Shown one piece after another: positions 1 to 5,769 of a stretch of 16,805 nt of DNA. Within the stretch, counting starts at the first letter, position 1. Each line of letters begins with the position of its first letter. The notes under the pieces are model-generated. The model ran no database searches. It saw only the letters and a list, made by a program, of their open reading frames with translations, and was not told the DNA's origin. This DNA is from DASWIV01 sp036397475 (lineage in GTDB: Bacteria > JAJVIF01 > JAPKYR01), in NCBI GenBank assembly GCA_036397475.1, contig DASWIV010000156.1, positions 1 to 16,805 of the forward strand, written 5' to 3'. A program made the position numbers and the translations under genes.

Positions 1-52
1 ATTCTTCCCTCCCAAATACACTAAACGCCGGAGCGCGGGATTCCTATCACGC
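1..52 (-). repeat. Left REP copy, inverted, with linker
   Basis: Bases 21-52 are the reverse complement, with one mismatch over 32 nt, of the repeat at 883-914. They carry the AATCCCG-type core between a GCGTGAT arm and a GCTCCGGCGTTTAG arm. Bases 1-18 match, in reverse complement, the TATTTGGGAGGGAAGAAT linker that joins right-hand copies, so a further copy may continue to the left of the window. Together with the right-hand copies it makes the RAYT gene flanked by inverted repeats. Confidence 0.85.
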
Positions 53-110
53 AAAAAAATGTCAGTTTAGAGGTGTTTCAAACGTATTAGTTAATGAGGG
101 AGGATTAACA

Positions 111-731
111 ATGAATAATGAGCAAAACAAAGGCTGGTACAATCGTGGTTATCTTCCACACTTTGATGAGCAAAATCGGATTCAAATGGTCAATTTTCGA
201 CTGGATGACTCTATGCCTATGTCTGTGATCGAGAAATTTGAACGGAGATTAACAGAAATGATGCATATGCCCGACAACGATGTCAGGTCGAGGGAGATTG
301 CAAGGCTTTATTATAAACGGGAAGAATATCTTGATAAGGGATTTGGATCCTGTCTGCTTGGAGAACCGTTAAATGCTAAGATTGTTGTTGACACTCTCAA
401 ATATTTTCACCTCGAAAGGTATGAACTTATAGCCTGGGTAGTGATGCCAAACCATGTGCATGTCATTATTAAACTACGGGAAGGATATCAATTATCAAAG
501 CAGGTAATATCATGGAAGAAATTCAGTTCAAGGCAGATTAATGAGAGGTTAAATTCCAGTAAATCAATATGGCAGACCGATTACTACGATAGATTCATTA
601 GAAATGAAAAACATTTGATGGACGCTGTGAACTATATACATAATAATCCGGTAAAAGCCGGTTTGGTGGCTAAAGAAGAGGATTGGGAGTTTAGCAGCGC
701 TAAAGGCTGGGAGATAGTTGTATCATGCTAA
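111..731 (+). CDS. REP-associated tyrosine transposase (RAYT), IS200-like HUH nuclease family
   Basis: The 206-residue product belongs to the Y1 transposase (IS200-like) superfamily, RAYT branch. These proteins nick and join single-stranded REP hairpins. The N-terminus has the RAYT-type opening NRGYLPHFDE (11-20) followed by VNFRLDDSMP (27-36). The HUH metal motif is H115-V-H117 within VMPNHVHVII. The C-terminal helix motif YIHNNPVKAGL (175-185) contains Y175, the likely nucleophile by spacing, though this is inferred. A good ribosome site, AGGGAGGA (97-104), lies 6 nt before the ATG. The length is normal for the family and the frame is intact, so the gene is probably functional. REP copies surround it. 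A plain IS200 transposase is less likely because of the RAYT N-terminal motif and the flanking REPs. Confidence 0.92.
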   Translation: MNNEQNKGWYNRGYLPHFDEQNRIQMVNFRLDDSMPMSVIEKFERRLTEMMHMPDNDVRSREIARLYYKREEYLDKGFGSCLLGEPLNAKIVVDTLKYFHLERYELIAWVVMPNHVHVIIKLREGYQLSKQVISWKKFSSRQINERLNSSKSIWQTDYYDRFIRNEKHLMDAVNYIHNNPVKAGLVAKEEDWEFSSAKGWEIVVSC

Positions 732-756
732 TGTGATTTGGGGATTTGGTAATGAA

Positions 757-880
757 GAATGCGTGATGGTCCGCCGCGGCGGACGCGCTCCGGCGTTTAG
801 ATTATTTGGGAGGGTAAAGAATGCGTGATAGTCCGCCGCGGCGGACGCGCTCCGGCGTTTAGATTATTTGGGAGGGAAGA
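757..880 (+). repeat. Two tandem REP units with perfectly palindromic core
   Basis: Two direct copies start at 757 and 819 (period 62 nt). A third unit with a different core follows 60 nt later. Each has a GAATGCGTGAT arm, the perfect 16-nt palindrome GTCCGCCGCGGCGGAC (769-784 and 831-846), a GCGCTCCGGCGTTTAG arm and an ATTATTTGGGAGGG linker. The palindrome can fold into a GC hairpin, the usual substrate form for RAYT proteins. The copies are almost identical, which suggests recent duplication. Confidence 0.9.
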
Positions 881-882
881 AT

Positions 883-965
883 GCGTGATGGGAATCCCGC
901 GCTCCGGCGTTTAGTTCAATCAGAATAAAAATTCTAAAAGCCGGAGCGCGGGATTCCTATCACGC
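883..965. repeat. Inverted REP pair (BIME-like), alternative core
   Basis: The copies at 883-914 and 934-965 are inverted relative to each other and match at 30 of 32 positions across a 19-nt AT-rich spacer. The pair could form a large cruciform or RNA hairpin. Both carry the shorter GGGAATCCC-type core (GGAATCCC in the last copy) in place of the 16-nt palindrome seen in the two preceding copies, while the outer arms stay the same. This is the head-to-head arrangement called BIME in enterobacteria. Confidence 0.88.
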
Positions 966-981
966 TCCTGATTCCTAAACT

Positions 982-1008
982 AAAAAAGACCCCCATAAGT
1001 AAGAGGGT
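982..1008 (-). terminator. Rho-independent terminator of the DUF948-YtxH pair
   Basis: Read on the minus strand, ACCCTC (1008-1003) pairs with GGGGGT (994-989) around an 8-nt loop with one G-U pair. A C and then six T residues (987-982) follow. It lies about 35 nt beyond the YtxH stop codon, in the right orientation to end that transcript before the REP array. Confidence 0.75.
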
Positions 1009-1044
1009 TACTCATTCAGTACTTACCTTGTATTTCAGAGTTTT

Positions 1045-1455
1045 TCAGTCGGACTCGCCGTCGGTGCCTGCTAGCTCCTCGACTTTGGTCTGGTAGCCTT
1101 TTTTAGCAGCCGCGATAGCTTCGGAAGCGGCTTCTTTTCCGGTGACGATCTTGTCGCCGAGGTCCTTTGCTGTGGTCTTGGCTTTTGAGCTGATCTCGTC
1201 AGCGTAGACCTTTGTCTTCTCGCGGACGGTGCCATAGGTGGTGGTAGCCCGTTCGCCGAGGTCGGACGCTACTGTCTTAGCCTTATCGCCAAGTTCGGTG
1301 GCAATCCCCTTAAGCTGTTCCCGGGTTTCCCGTCCGGATTTAGGGGCGAGAAGCATGCCAAGAGCGGCACCGAAAAGCATTCCGAGTCCCATTCCAGCCG
1401 CGAGCCAGCGTAAAGCGTCGCTCGCGTCTCCTCTGTATTCATCGTGTTGTGACAT
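1045..1455 (-). CDS. YtxH-like (general stress / gas-vesicle-protein-like) membrane-anchored protein
   Basis: The 136-residue protein has the YtxH family layout. A glycine/alanine-rich membrane segment (about 17-37) is followed directly by the diagnostic LLAPKSGRETRE stretch (about 35-46). A long charged amphipathic helical tail comes next, with repeated ELGDKA / DLGERA / DLGDKI motifs resembling LEA or apolipoprotein-like helices. The biochemical role of YtxH proteins is unknown; in Bacillus the homologue belongs to a general-stress operon. I chose the ATG at 1455, about 10 nt after the strong GGAAGGAG ribosome site, over an in-frame TTG at 1461 that lies only 4 nt from it. It follows the DUF948 gene by 58 nt on the same strand, so the two are probably cotranscribed and stop at the 982-1008 terminator. 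Confidence 0.88.
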   Translation of the reverse strand: MSQHDEYRGDASDALRWLAAGMGLGMLFGAALGMLLAPKSGRETREQLKGIATELGDKAKTVASDLGERATTTYGTVREKTKVYADEISSKAKTTAKDLGDKIVTGKEAASEAIAAAKKGYQTKVEELAGTDGESD

Positions 1456-1513
1456 TGTCAATTAACTCCTTCCAGAATCTATTATAACAGAAAATTAAAT
1501 ATTCAAGATATGA

Positions 1514-1900
1514 TTAGTCATTTTCTGATGAAATATACCTCTTTAAAGAGCTGCTTCCTTCCGAAAGCGCCGCCACCACACCCTGGAGCATGTGGGCGAG
1601 AGGTACTACACCGTCGCGGACCGCTCCGGTTGTGGTTTTTGCGTAGCTCGACGTTTTCTCAAGGTTATCGATCATAGAACCTATTTCATCAGTCTTTTGA
1701 GCCAGCATTTCGGTTACAGGTTCAATTGTTTTGAGGGTATTATCGACTTCTTTGAGGATTGGGGTAATTTCTTCCTCGATAGAGATGATTTTTTCGTTGA
1801 GGGTTTCAAGGAGCTTGATAACCCTGTTAATAACCTGAACAGAGTAATAGCCGGCTACAGCCAGAAACACCAGTACAAGAACAAACCATGCAATATCCAT
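1514..1900 (-). CDS. DUF948 (YtxG-like) membrane-anchored coiled-coil protein
   Basis: The 128-residue protein has one N-terminal membrane segment (about 4-25, WFVLVLVFLAVAGYYSVQVI) and then a heptad-like helical region with repeated E/I/L/T patterns (TLNEKI, IEEEITPIL, KEVDNTLKTIEPV) typical of DUF948. The N-terminus probably anchors it in the cytoplasmic membrane; the molecular function is unknown. The ATG is preceded by AAAGGAG at a normal distance. The order DUF948 then YtxH matches Bacillus ytxG-ytxH, which supports both calls. TTGACA-like hexamers occur upstream (reverse complements of 1977-1982 and 2006-2011), but no convincing -10 pairs with either, so no promoter is called. Confidence 0.85.
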   Translation of the reverse strand: MDIAWFVLVLVFLAVAGYYSVQVINRVIKLLETLNEKIISIEEEITPILKEVDNTLKTIEPVTEMLAQKTDEIGSMIDNLEKTSSYAKTTTGAVRDGVVPLAHMLQGVVAALSEGSSSLKRYISSEND

Positions 1901-2060
1901 CTGGAACTCCTTTGTTAATCGGAACGTAATTCACCAATCCGTCGAGGATTCCAGTTTAGTATCACTGGATACGATCTGTCAAATGACGAAAAGTTGCCTG
2001 GAATTTGTCAAGGCTTATATATATTGATGCATCGACAGGGAAATAAATTACTTGTGGTAT

Positions 2061-3521
2061 TTAATGCACGGAAGCTTTCAGAACCTCTTTCAGCAATTCC
2101 CATGTTTTCTGTGTCGACGATATCTGCAGTCTCTCATCAGGAGAATGCGCGCCCATTATCTCCGGACCGAAACTCACCATATCGATGCCGGGGATTTTCT
2201 CACCTATTAATCCGCATTCGAGTCCGGCGTGCATGGCTTTTATCTCGGGTTCCGAATTGAAGAGTTTTTTGTACGATTTAATCGTAGTTTTGAGGACAGC
2301 CGAATTGAGGTCCGGTTTCCATCCGGGATATCCGCCGACCTCCAGAACTTCGGCTCCCGCAAGACTTCCGGTCTTGTAAAGTACCGCCTGGACGCTTTTC
2401 AATTCGGATTGTACTGACGACCTGCTGCAGGAAACTACTTCCACTCCCCATCCCATCGTGCTGATTACTCCAAGATTGGTCGAAGTCTGGACAAGCCCTT
2501 CGATGTCAGGACTCATTTCGATGACGTCAGAAGGGATGCTTTGAATAAGTGAAACTATTTTCTGAGAATCCGATTCCGAAAAGGCACCTCTATCCAATTC
2601 AGACTCCCTTATATTTATTTCCATGGATTCTTCATCCTGCCCGTACCTGCTGATGAATTCACCCATATTTTCGGCAATTTCTTTCATCAGGTCGTCGTAT
2701 GAATCCTCTGGAAGGAAAATATCGACGGACGCTTCACGTGGGATCGCATTCCGCGCTGAACCTCCATTGATAGAAGCCAGACGGAATCCCGGCTCCGGCC
2801 AGGAAAACTGGAGTATTTCAGCCAGCGCCTTGATTGCGTTCAGCCTGCTTTTGTTGATATCGAGTCCCGAATGTCCGCCGAGCAAGCCAGATATGGAAAG
2901 CTTTACTCCCATGTATTCATCGAGTACCGGGTGCCCCTCCAGCTTCAGCCTGAAATGGGTGTCCGCTCCCCCGGCGCAACCGACTGTGATGGAACCATCC
3001 TCTTCGCTGTCAAGATTTATCAGCGTTTTACCCCTCAGAATTCCCGGATCGAGTTTCATCGCGCCTGTAAGTCCGGTTTCCTCATCGATTGTAAAAAGCA
3101 GGTCGAGTGGAGGATGGATAACCGAGTCATCATCGGCGGCTGCCATCGCGAGCGCTACTCCTATTCCGTTGTCAGCTCCAAGAGTGGTGCCGTCGGCTTT
3201 GAGCCAGTCATTTTCTATAAAAGTTCTCAATTTTCCGATACTGGCGTCATATTCACTCGATTCGTTGCGTTCGCAGACCATATCGAGATGTCCCTGGAGA
3301 ATGACAGGTGGAGAATTTTCATGGCCGGGAGAGCCGGGTACATGTATGCAGATGTTTCCGGCATCGTCGGATTTAATTTCGAATGACTTCGATTCCGCCC
3401 ACTGGGTGATGTAATCGATCATGCCCTGTTCCTGTCCGGACGGTCGCGCGATTCGCGTGAAGGCGTCGAAATGGGAGAAGACGTAGGTTGGTTCGAGTGT
3501 AGCGATGGATGTAGTTGTCAT
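2061..3521 (-). CDS. pepD: Aminoacyl-histidine dipeptidase (Xaa-His dipeptidase), peptidase family M20C
   Basis: The 486-residue cytosolic metallopeptidase hydrolyses Xaa-His and other dipeptides. The M20C active-site residues are all present: H78 and D80 in GHLDMV, the bridging D117 in GADNGIG, E147/E148 in DEETGLTGA, D171 in NLDSEE and H459 in GAHSPDER. Each sits about two residues before its counterpart in characterised PepD enzymes. The middle part contains the lid domain (GLLGGHSGLDIN and SINGGSARNAIP). An upstream in-frame start at 3734 exists, but the extra 71 residues run antisense through the SRP RNA gene and look non-coding. I therefore chose the ATG at 3521, which opens directly onto conserved sequence. 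No good ribosome site precedes it; TAGAAT on the minus strand (3549-3544) could be a -10 element. No terminator was recognised downstream. Confidence 0.93.
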   Translation of the reverse strand: MTTTSIATLEPTYVFSHFDAFTRIARPSGQEQGMIDYITQWAESKSFEIKSDDAGNICIHVPGSPGHENSPPVILQGHLDMVCERNESSEYDASIGKLRTFIENDWLKADGTTLGADNGIGVALAMAAADDDSVIHPPLDLLFTIDEETGLTGAMKLDPGILRGKTLINLDSEEDGSITVGCAGGADTHFRLKLEGHPVLDEYMGVKLSISGLLGGHSGLDINKSRLNAIKALAEILQFSWPEPGFRLASINGGSARNAIPREASVDIFLPEDSYDDLMKEIAENMGEFISRYGQDEESMEINIRESELDRGAFSESDSQKIVSLIQSIPSDVIEMSPDIEGLVQTSTNLGVISTMGWGVEVVSCSRSSVQSELKSVQAVLYKTGSLAGAEVLEVGGYPGWKPDLNSAVLKTTIKSYKKLFNSEPEIKAMHAGLECGLIGEKIPGIDMVSFGPEIMGAHSPDERLQISSTQKTWELLKEVLKASVH

Positions 3522-3625
3522 GATAATGAGGATTTTACCACGTATTCTAAATATGAAGAGAATCTTGATGCCATCGGGACGATAGCGATCCGACCGGCAA
3601 GATGCCAGTGCTCCGAATCGCTTAT

Positions 3626-3654
3626 TTGCTTGGGGGAAAATTAGTGAGTATACT
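3626..3654 (+). promoter_or_regulatory. Promoter of the SRP RNA gene
   Basis: The sigma-70-like elements TTGCTT (3626-3631) and TATACT (3649-3654) are separated by exactly 17 nt. The predicted start near 3661 coincides with the first base of the SRP RNA closing helix. This agreement between promoter and RNA structure makes the call much stronger than the hexamers alone. Confidence 0.75.
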
Positions 3655-3660
3655 GCCCTC

Positions 3661-3769
3661 GCCGGTCGGTGCGTCCGCGATCGGATCCCGTGAACCCCGT
3701 CAGGTCCGGAAGGAAGCAGCGGTAAGCGGATCATCCGTTGTGTGGTTTGTGCCGCCCGGTACTTTTTTT
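3661..3769 (+). ncRNA. ffs: Signal recognition particle RNA, bacterial small (4.5S) type
   Basis: The conserved SRP domain IV signature is plain: CAGGTCCGGAAGGAAGCAGC (3701-3720), followed by GGTAAGC. This is the Ffh-binding asymmetric loop and tetraloop. The flanks pair into the long rod: CCGG-CGG near 3662-3669 pairs with CCG-CCGG near 3752-3759, with a single T/C mismatch and then G-U pairs. A run of seven T residues (3763-3769) forms the terminator tail. The size, about 109 nt, fits the 4.5S class without an Alu domain. The RNA scaffolds Ffh and its receptor FtsY for cotranslational membrane targeting. Long open frames crossing it on both strands are artefacts. Confidence 0.96.
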
Positions 3770-4597
3770 ATGCTGAAGTACATCCACATTCTTTTAATCA
3801 TTACGATAGCAGGATGTGCGAACATGCCTTCCGGTAACACATTGCAACCAGAAAAACGACCGCAGCCTGTATTTCGGTCGACAAACGAAGACGGCTCGAC
3901 AGATATAGCTTTCACGGCTCACCGATGCGGCGGAGGAATCGCTCCGGAGAACACGTGCAAGGCGGTACTGCAGTCGAGTTTTTTTATTCCGGATTTTTAC
4001 GAGATCGATGTCAGGCACACATCGGACAATGTCCCGGTATGTTTCCACGATGAGACTCTTGATAGAACGACAAATCTCGAAGGGAAAATATCAGGGACGT
4101 CACTTGAAGAAATAAAGAGAGCGGATGCAGGCAGTTGGCTGGATGAGGAATTTTCCGGAACGAGGGCACCGACGTTCGAAGAAATAGTTGACTGCACGAA
4201 TCCATCTCCGCTCATGATCGAAATCAAGGAAGCTGAAATTACAGTCGAACAGATTGAGTACATCGTCGGAATTCTCAACACCCAGATGGATGAGTCATCA
4301 GTAATAGCCTCTTTTCATAAGGAAGTTCTCGACAGGTGGAAATCAGTCGAGCCGGACAGGCGTACGATATACATAACGGCGGAATGGTCGGATGATCTGG
4401 TTAATATGGATGCGGATGCAATTGCGTTAAATTATCGCGCGTGCAATTCAGACATGATCGGGAGGATTCAGGAGTCGGGAAAGGCGTTATGGGTGTGGAC
4501 TGTAAATGAGGATTTTCTGAAATTTGTGGAGATGGGAGTGGACGGGATAATCACCGATTATCCTGACAGGCTAAGGCAAGCGCTTCCGAAGGGCTAA
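3770..4597 (+). CDS. Glycerophosphodiester phosphodiesterase family lipoprotein
   Basis: The 275-residue GDPD-domain TIM-barrel hydrolase is expected to cleave glycerophosphodiesters to glycerol-3-phosphate and an alcohol. The N-terminus is a lipoprotein signal: MLKYIH, a hydrophobic core and lipobox IAGC with C16, so it should be membrane-anchored outside the cytoplasm. Catalytic elements are H51-R52 in AHRCGGGIAPENT, E78/D80 in EIDVRHTSDN, H93-D94 in CFHDETLDRTTN and E151-x-K153 in MIEIKE. The C-terminal motifs WTVN and GVDGIITDYPDRL complete the family pattern. The usual HRG glycine is cysteine here (C53). The ATG directly follows the T-run of the SRP RNA gene, with no leader and no ribosome site. 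I still chose it because it gives a complete signal peptide, whereas the next ATG falls after the lipobox. The stop codon is 125 nt before the next gene. Confidence 0.9.
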   Translation: MLKYIHILLIITIAGCANMPSGNTLQPEKRPQPVFRSTNEDGSTDIAFTAHRCGGGIAPENTCKAVLQSSFFIPDFYEIDVRHTSDNVPVCFHDETLDRTTNLEGKISGTSLEEIKRADAGSWLDEEFSGTRAPTFEEIVDCTNPSPLMIEIKEAEITVEQIEYIVGILNTQMDESSVIASFHKEVLDRWKSVEPDRRTIYITAEWSDDLVNMDADAIALNYRACNSDMIGRIQESGKALWVWTVNEDFLKFVEMGVDGIITDYPDRLRQALPKG

Positions 4598-4605
4598 TGT
4601 TTTCA

Positions 4606-4637
4606 CCCACTTCCCAGGCTGTCGCCTGCTCTGTGGG
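4606..4637. repeat. Nested GC-rich hairpin in the GDPD-formimidoyltransferase spacer
   Basis: CCCAC (4606-4610) pairs with GTGGG (4633-4637), and inside it CAGGC (4615-4619) pairs with GCCTG (4624-4628) around a TGTC loop. A symmetric 4x4 internal loop separates the two stems. No T-run follows, so it is not a standard terminator. A second possible stem, CTGT (4631-4634) with ACAG (4647-4650) enclosing GCG/CGC, would compete with the outer stem. It may be a dispersed intergenic repeat or an RNA processing site; the role is unknown. Confidence 0.5.
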
Positions 4638-4674
4638 GCGTTACGCTACAGGGGCTTATCGTGACAGTCAAAAA

Positions 4675-4683
4675 TGTTATACT
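4675..4683 (+). promoter_or_regulatory. Candidate extended -10 promoter of the formimidoyltransferase gene
   Basis: TGTTATACT is an extended -10 element (TGn plus TATACT, 4678-4683). No good -35 hexamer lies at 16-18 nt, which extended -10 promoters tolerate. Transcription from about 4690 would exclude the in-frame start at 4597 and fits a start codon at 4723. Confidence 0.45.
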
Positions 4684-4722
4684 CCTCGTCCCATAAAACG
4701 ATTACGGGAGGATGAGTCCGAC

Positions 4723-5619
4723 ATGGCTACAATAGAAGCCGTACCGAATTTTTCCGAGGGTAAAAATGAAGAACTGGTAAACGAGATCCGCGATGCCGCA
4801 AAGGTGGTGACGGGTGTTAAGGTGGTCGACTGCCAGTCCGACGCCGATCACAATCGTATGGTTCTTACGCTGGCGGGAGAAGTAGAGCCGGTAATGGAAG
4901 GCGTAATGGCGGCGTCGAAAGTCGCGATCGAAAAGATCGATTTAACGAAACACAAGGGTGAGCATAAAAGAATGGGAGCGGTGGATGTAGCGCCGTTCGT
5001 GCCGGTCAGCGGGATTAAAAAAAAGGAATTGAAGGAAAGGGTCGTTGAATTCGCGAAGGAATTCAATAAAAAATTCGAGGTTCCCGTTTTTCTTTATTAT
5101 GAATCGGCGTCGGCACCTAACAGGGAAAAACTTCCTGACATTCGCGAGGGAGAATTCGAGGGGATGGCTGAAAAGATGAAGAAGCCGGCGTGGGTGCCGG
5201 ATTTCGGACGTCCGGAAATTCATCCGACCGCGGGAGTGACAGCGATAGGAGTACGGCCGTTTCTGATCGCGTTTAATGTGAATCTGAAAACAGATAATGT
5301 TGAGATAGCCAAGGAAATAGCGAAAGCTGTGCGTGGATCTTCGGGCGGATACAACACGATACAGGGCGCGGGATTTTTCCTGGACGATTTAGGTGTCGCG
5401 CAGGTCAGCATGAATTTCCTTGATTATAAGAAGACGCCAATTTACAGGGTTGTCGAGACAATCAGGAGCGAGGCAGCCCGATATGGAGTGGAAATTGAGG
5501 GGTGCGAACTGGTCGGGGCTGCACCTACGGACGCATTTTTACAATGCGCGGAATTTTATCTGAGGATGAAAGATCCGCTGAGCGACCAGATGCTCGAGAA
5601 AAAAATCTGGGAAGCATAA
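4723..5619 (+). CDS. ftcD: Glutamate formimidoyltransferase (FTCD N-terminal-type, stand-alone)
   Basis: The 298-residue enzyme transfers the formimidoyl group of N-formimidoyl-glutamate to tetrahydrofolate, the last step of one histidine degradation route. The family opening is clear (MATIEAVPNFSEG). The active-site region HKRMGAVDVAPFVPVSG has H81, equivalent to the catalytic histidine of characterised FTCD. The conserved HPTAGVTAIGVRPFLIAFNVNL segment follows, shared across formiminotransferase domains. The length covers only the two transferase subdomains; the cyclodeaminase domain of the mammalian bifunctional enzyme is absent, as in many bacteria. I chose the ATG at 4723, preceded by GGGAGGA (4706-4712), over an in-frame ATG at 4597. 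The 42 residues that start would add run through a hairpin region and resemble no formiminotransferase N-terminus. No other histidine-utilisation gene lies in the window. A hairpin terminator follows. Confidence 0.93.
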   Translation: MATIEAVPNFSEGKNEELVNEIRDAAKVVTGVKVVDCQSDADHNRMVLTLAGEVEPVMEGVMAASKVAIEKIDLTKHKGEHKRMGAVDVAPFVPVSGIKKKELKERVVEFAKEFNKKFEVPVFLYYESASAPNREKLPDIREGEFEGMAEKMKKPAWVPDFGRPEIHPTAGVTAIGVRPFLIAFNVNLKTDNVEIAKEIAKAVRGSSGGYNTIQGAGFFLDDLGVAQVSMNFLDYKKTPIYRVVETIRSEAARYGVEIEGCELVGAAPTDAFLQCAEFYLRMKDPLSDQMLEKKIWEA

Positions 5620-5644
5620 ATGTTCCATTATAGTGGTATTTATG

Positions 5645-5672
5645 ATGCCCGGGAGAGATCCCGGGCATTTTT
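5645..5672 (+). terminator. Strong rho-independent terminator after the formimidoyltransferase gene
   Basis: ATGCCCGGG (5645-5653) and CCCGGGCAT (5660-5668) form a perfect 9-bp stem around a 6-nt loop, followed by a short T-run. It starts 26 nt after the stop codon and isolates the downstream lipoprotein gene. Confidence 0.92.
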
Positions 5673-5726
5673 GTGAAATAAGTAATTTGAGATTAATATA
5701 TAGTATCTTATTTAGCTGTGGTAAAA

Positions 5727-5732
5727 TATAAT
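5727..5732 (+). promoter_or_regulatory. Candidate -10 element of the PKD lipoprotein gene
   Basis: A perfect TATAAT lies in an AT-rich stretch 38 nt before the start codon. No clear TTGACA-like -35 is found at 16-18 nt, so an activator or an upstream A/T-rich element may compensate. The terminator at 5645-5672 means the gene needs its own promoter. Confidence 0.5.
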
Positions 5733-5769
5733 CTAATACATTAACTACTTTACATATGGGAGAGTAAAA

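Larger units (their letters stand above)
1..965. mobile_element. REP/RAYT module (REP copies flanking a RAYT gene)
   Basis: A RAYT-type gene (111-731) is bracketed by copies of one short repeat. One inverted copy lies on the left (21-52) and four lie on the right: two tandem copies, a third direct copy and a final inverted copy. This matches the known arrangement of REP-associated tyrosine transposases, which are usually single-copy domesticated relatives of IS200/IS605 transposases located among the repeats they are thought to mobilise. The left boundary may lie outside the window, because bases 1-20 already match, in reverse complement, the linker between right-hand copies. No target-site duplication can be recognised, so autonomous transposition is not shown. 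Confidence 0.8.

Noticed and set aside
757..965. CRISPR-like array from evenly spaced repeats (60-62 nt period)
   Set aside because: The stretches between repeats are themselves repeated, only a few copies exist, one is inverted, and the arms match the REP copy on the other side of a RAYT gene. There are no unique spacers and no cas genes.
1238..1465. Plus-strand frame antisense to YtxH
   Set aside because: It has no ribosome site and is low-complexity. The opposite strand encodes a clear YtxH protein with a good start.
1977..2011. Promoter for the DUF948 gene from two TTGACA-like hexamers on the minus strand
   Set aside because: Neither hexamer has a credible -10 at 15-19 nt. The match of the -35 alone is not enough in an AT-rich spacer.
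2623..3414. Long plus-strand open frame of 263 codons
   Set aside because: It is antisense to the dipeptidase gene, whose catalytic motifs are complete. The translation is serine/proline-rich without any recognisable motif.
3522..3734. N-terminal extension of the dipeptidase
   Set aside because: It runs antisense through the SRP RNA and its promoter. The residues are arginine-rich and unlike an M20C N-terminus, and the offsets to known catalytic residues fit the start at 3521.
4597..4722. N-terminal extension of the formimidoyltransferase and ATG overlapping the GDPD stop
   Set aside because: The TAATG overlap looks like coupling, but the extra 42 residues are encoded by a hairpin region. 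The family N-terminus starts at 4723, and a ribosome site and candidate promoter lie between.
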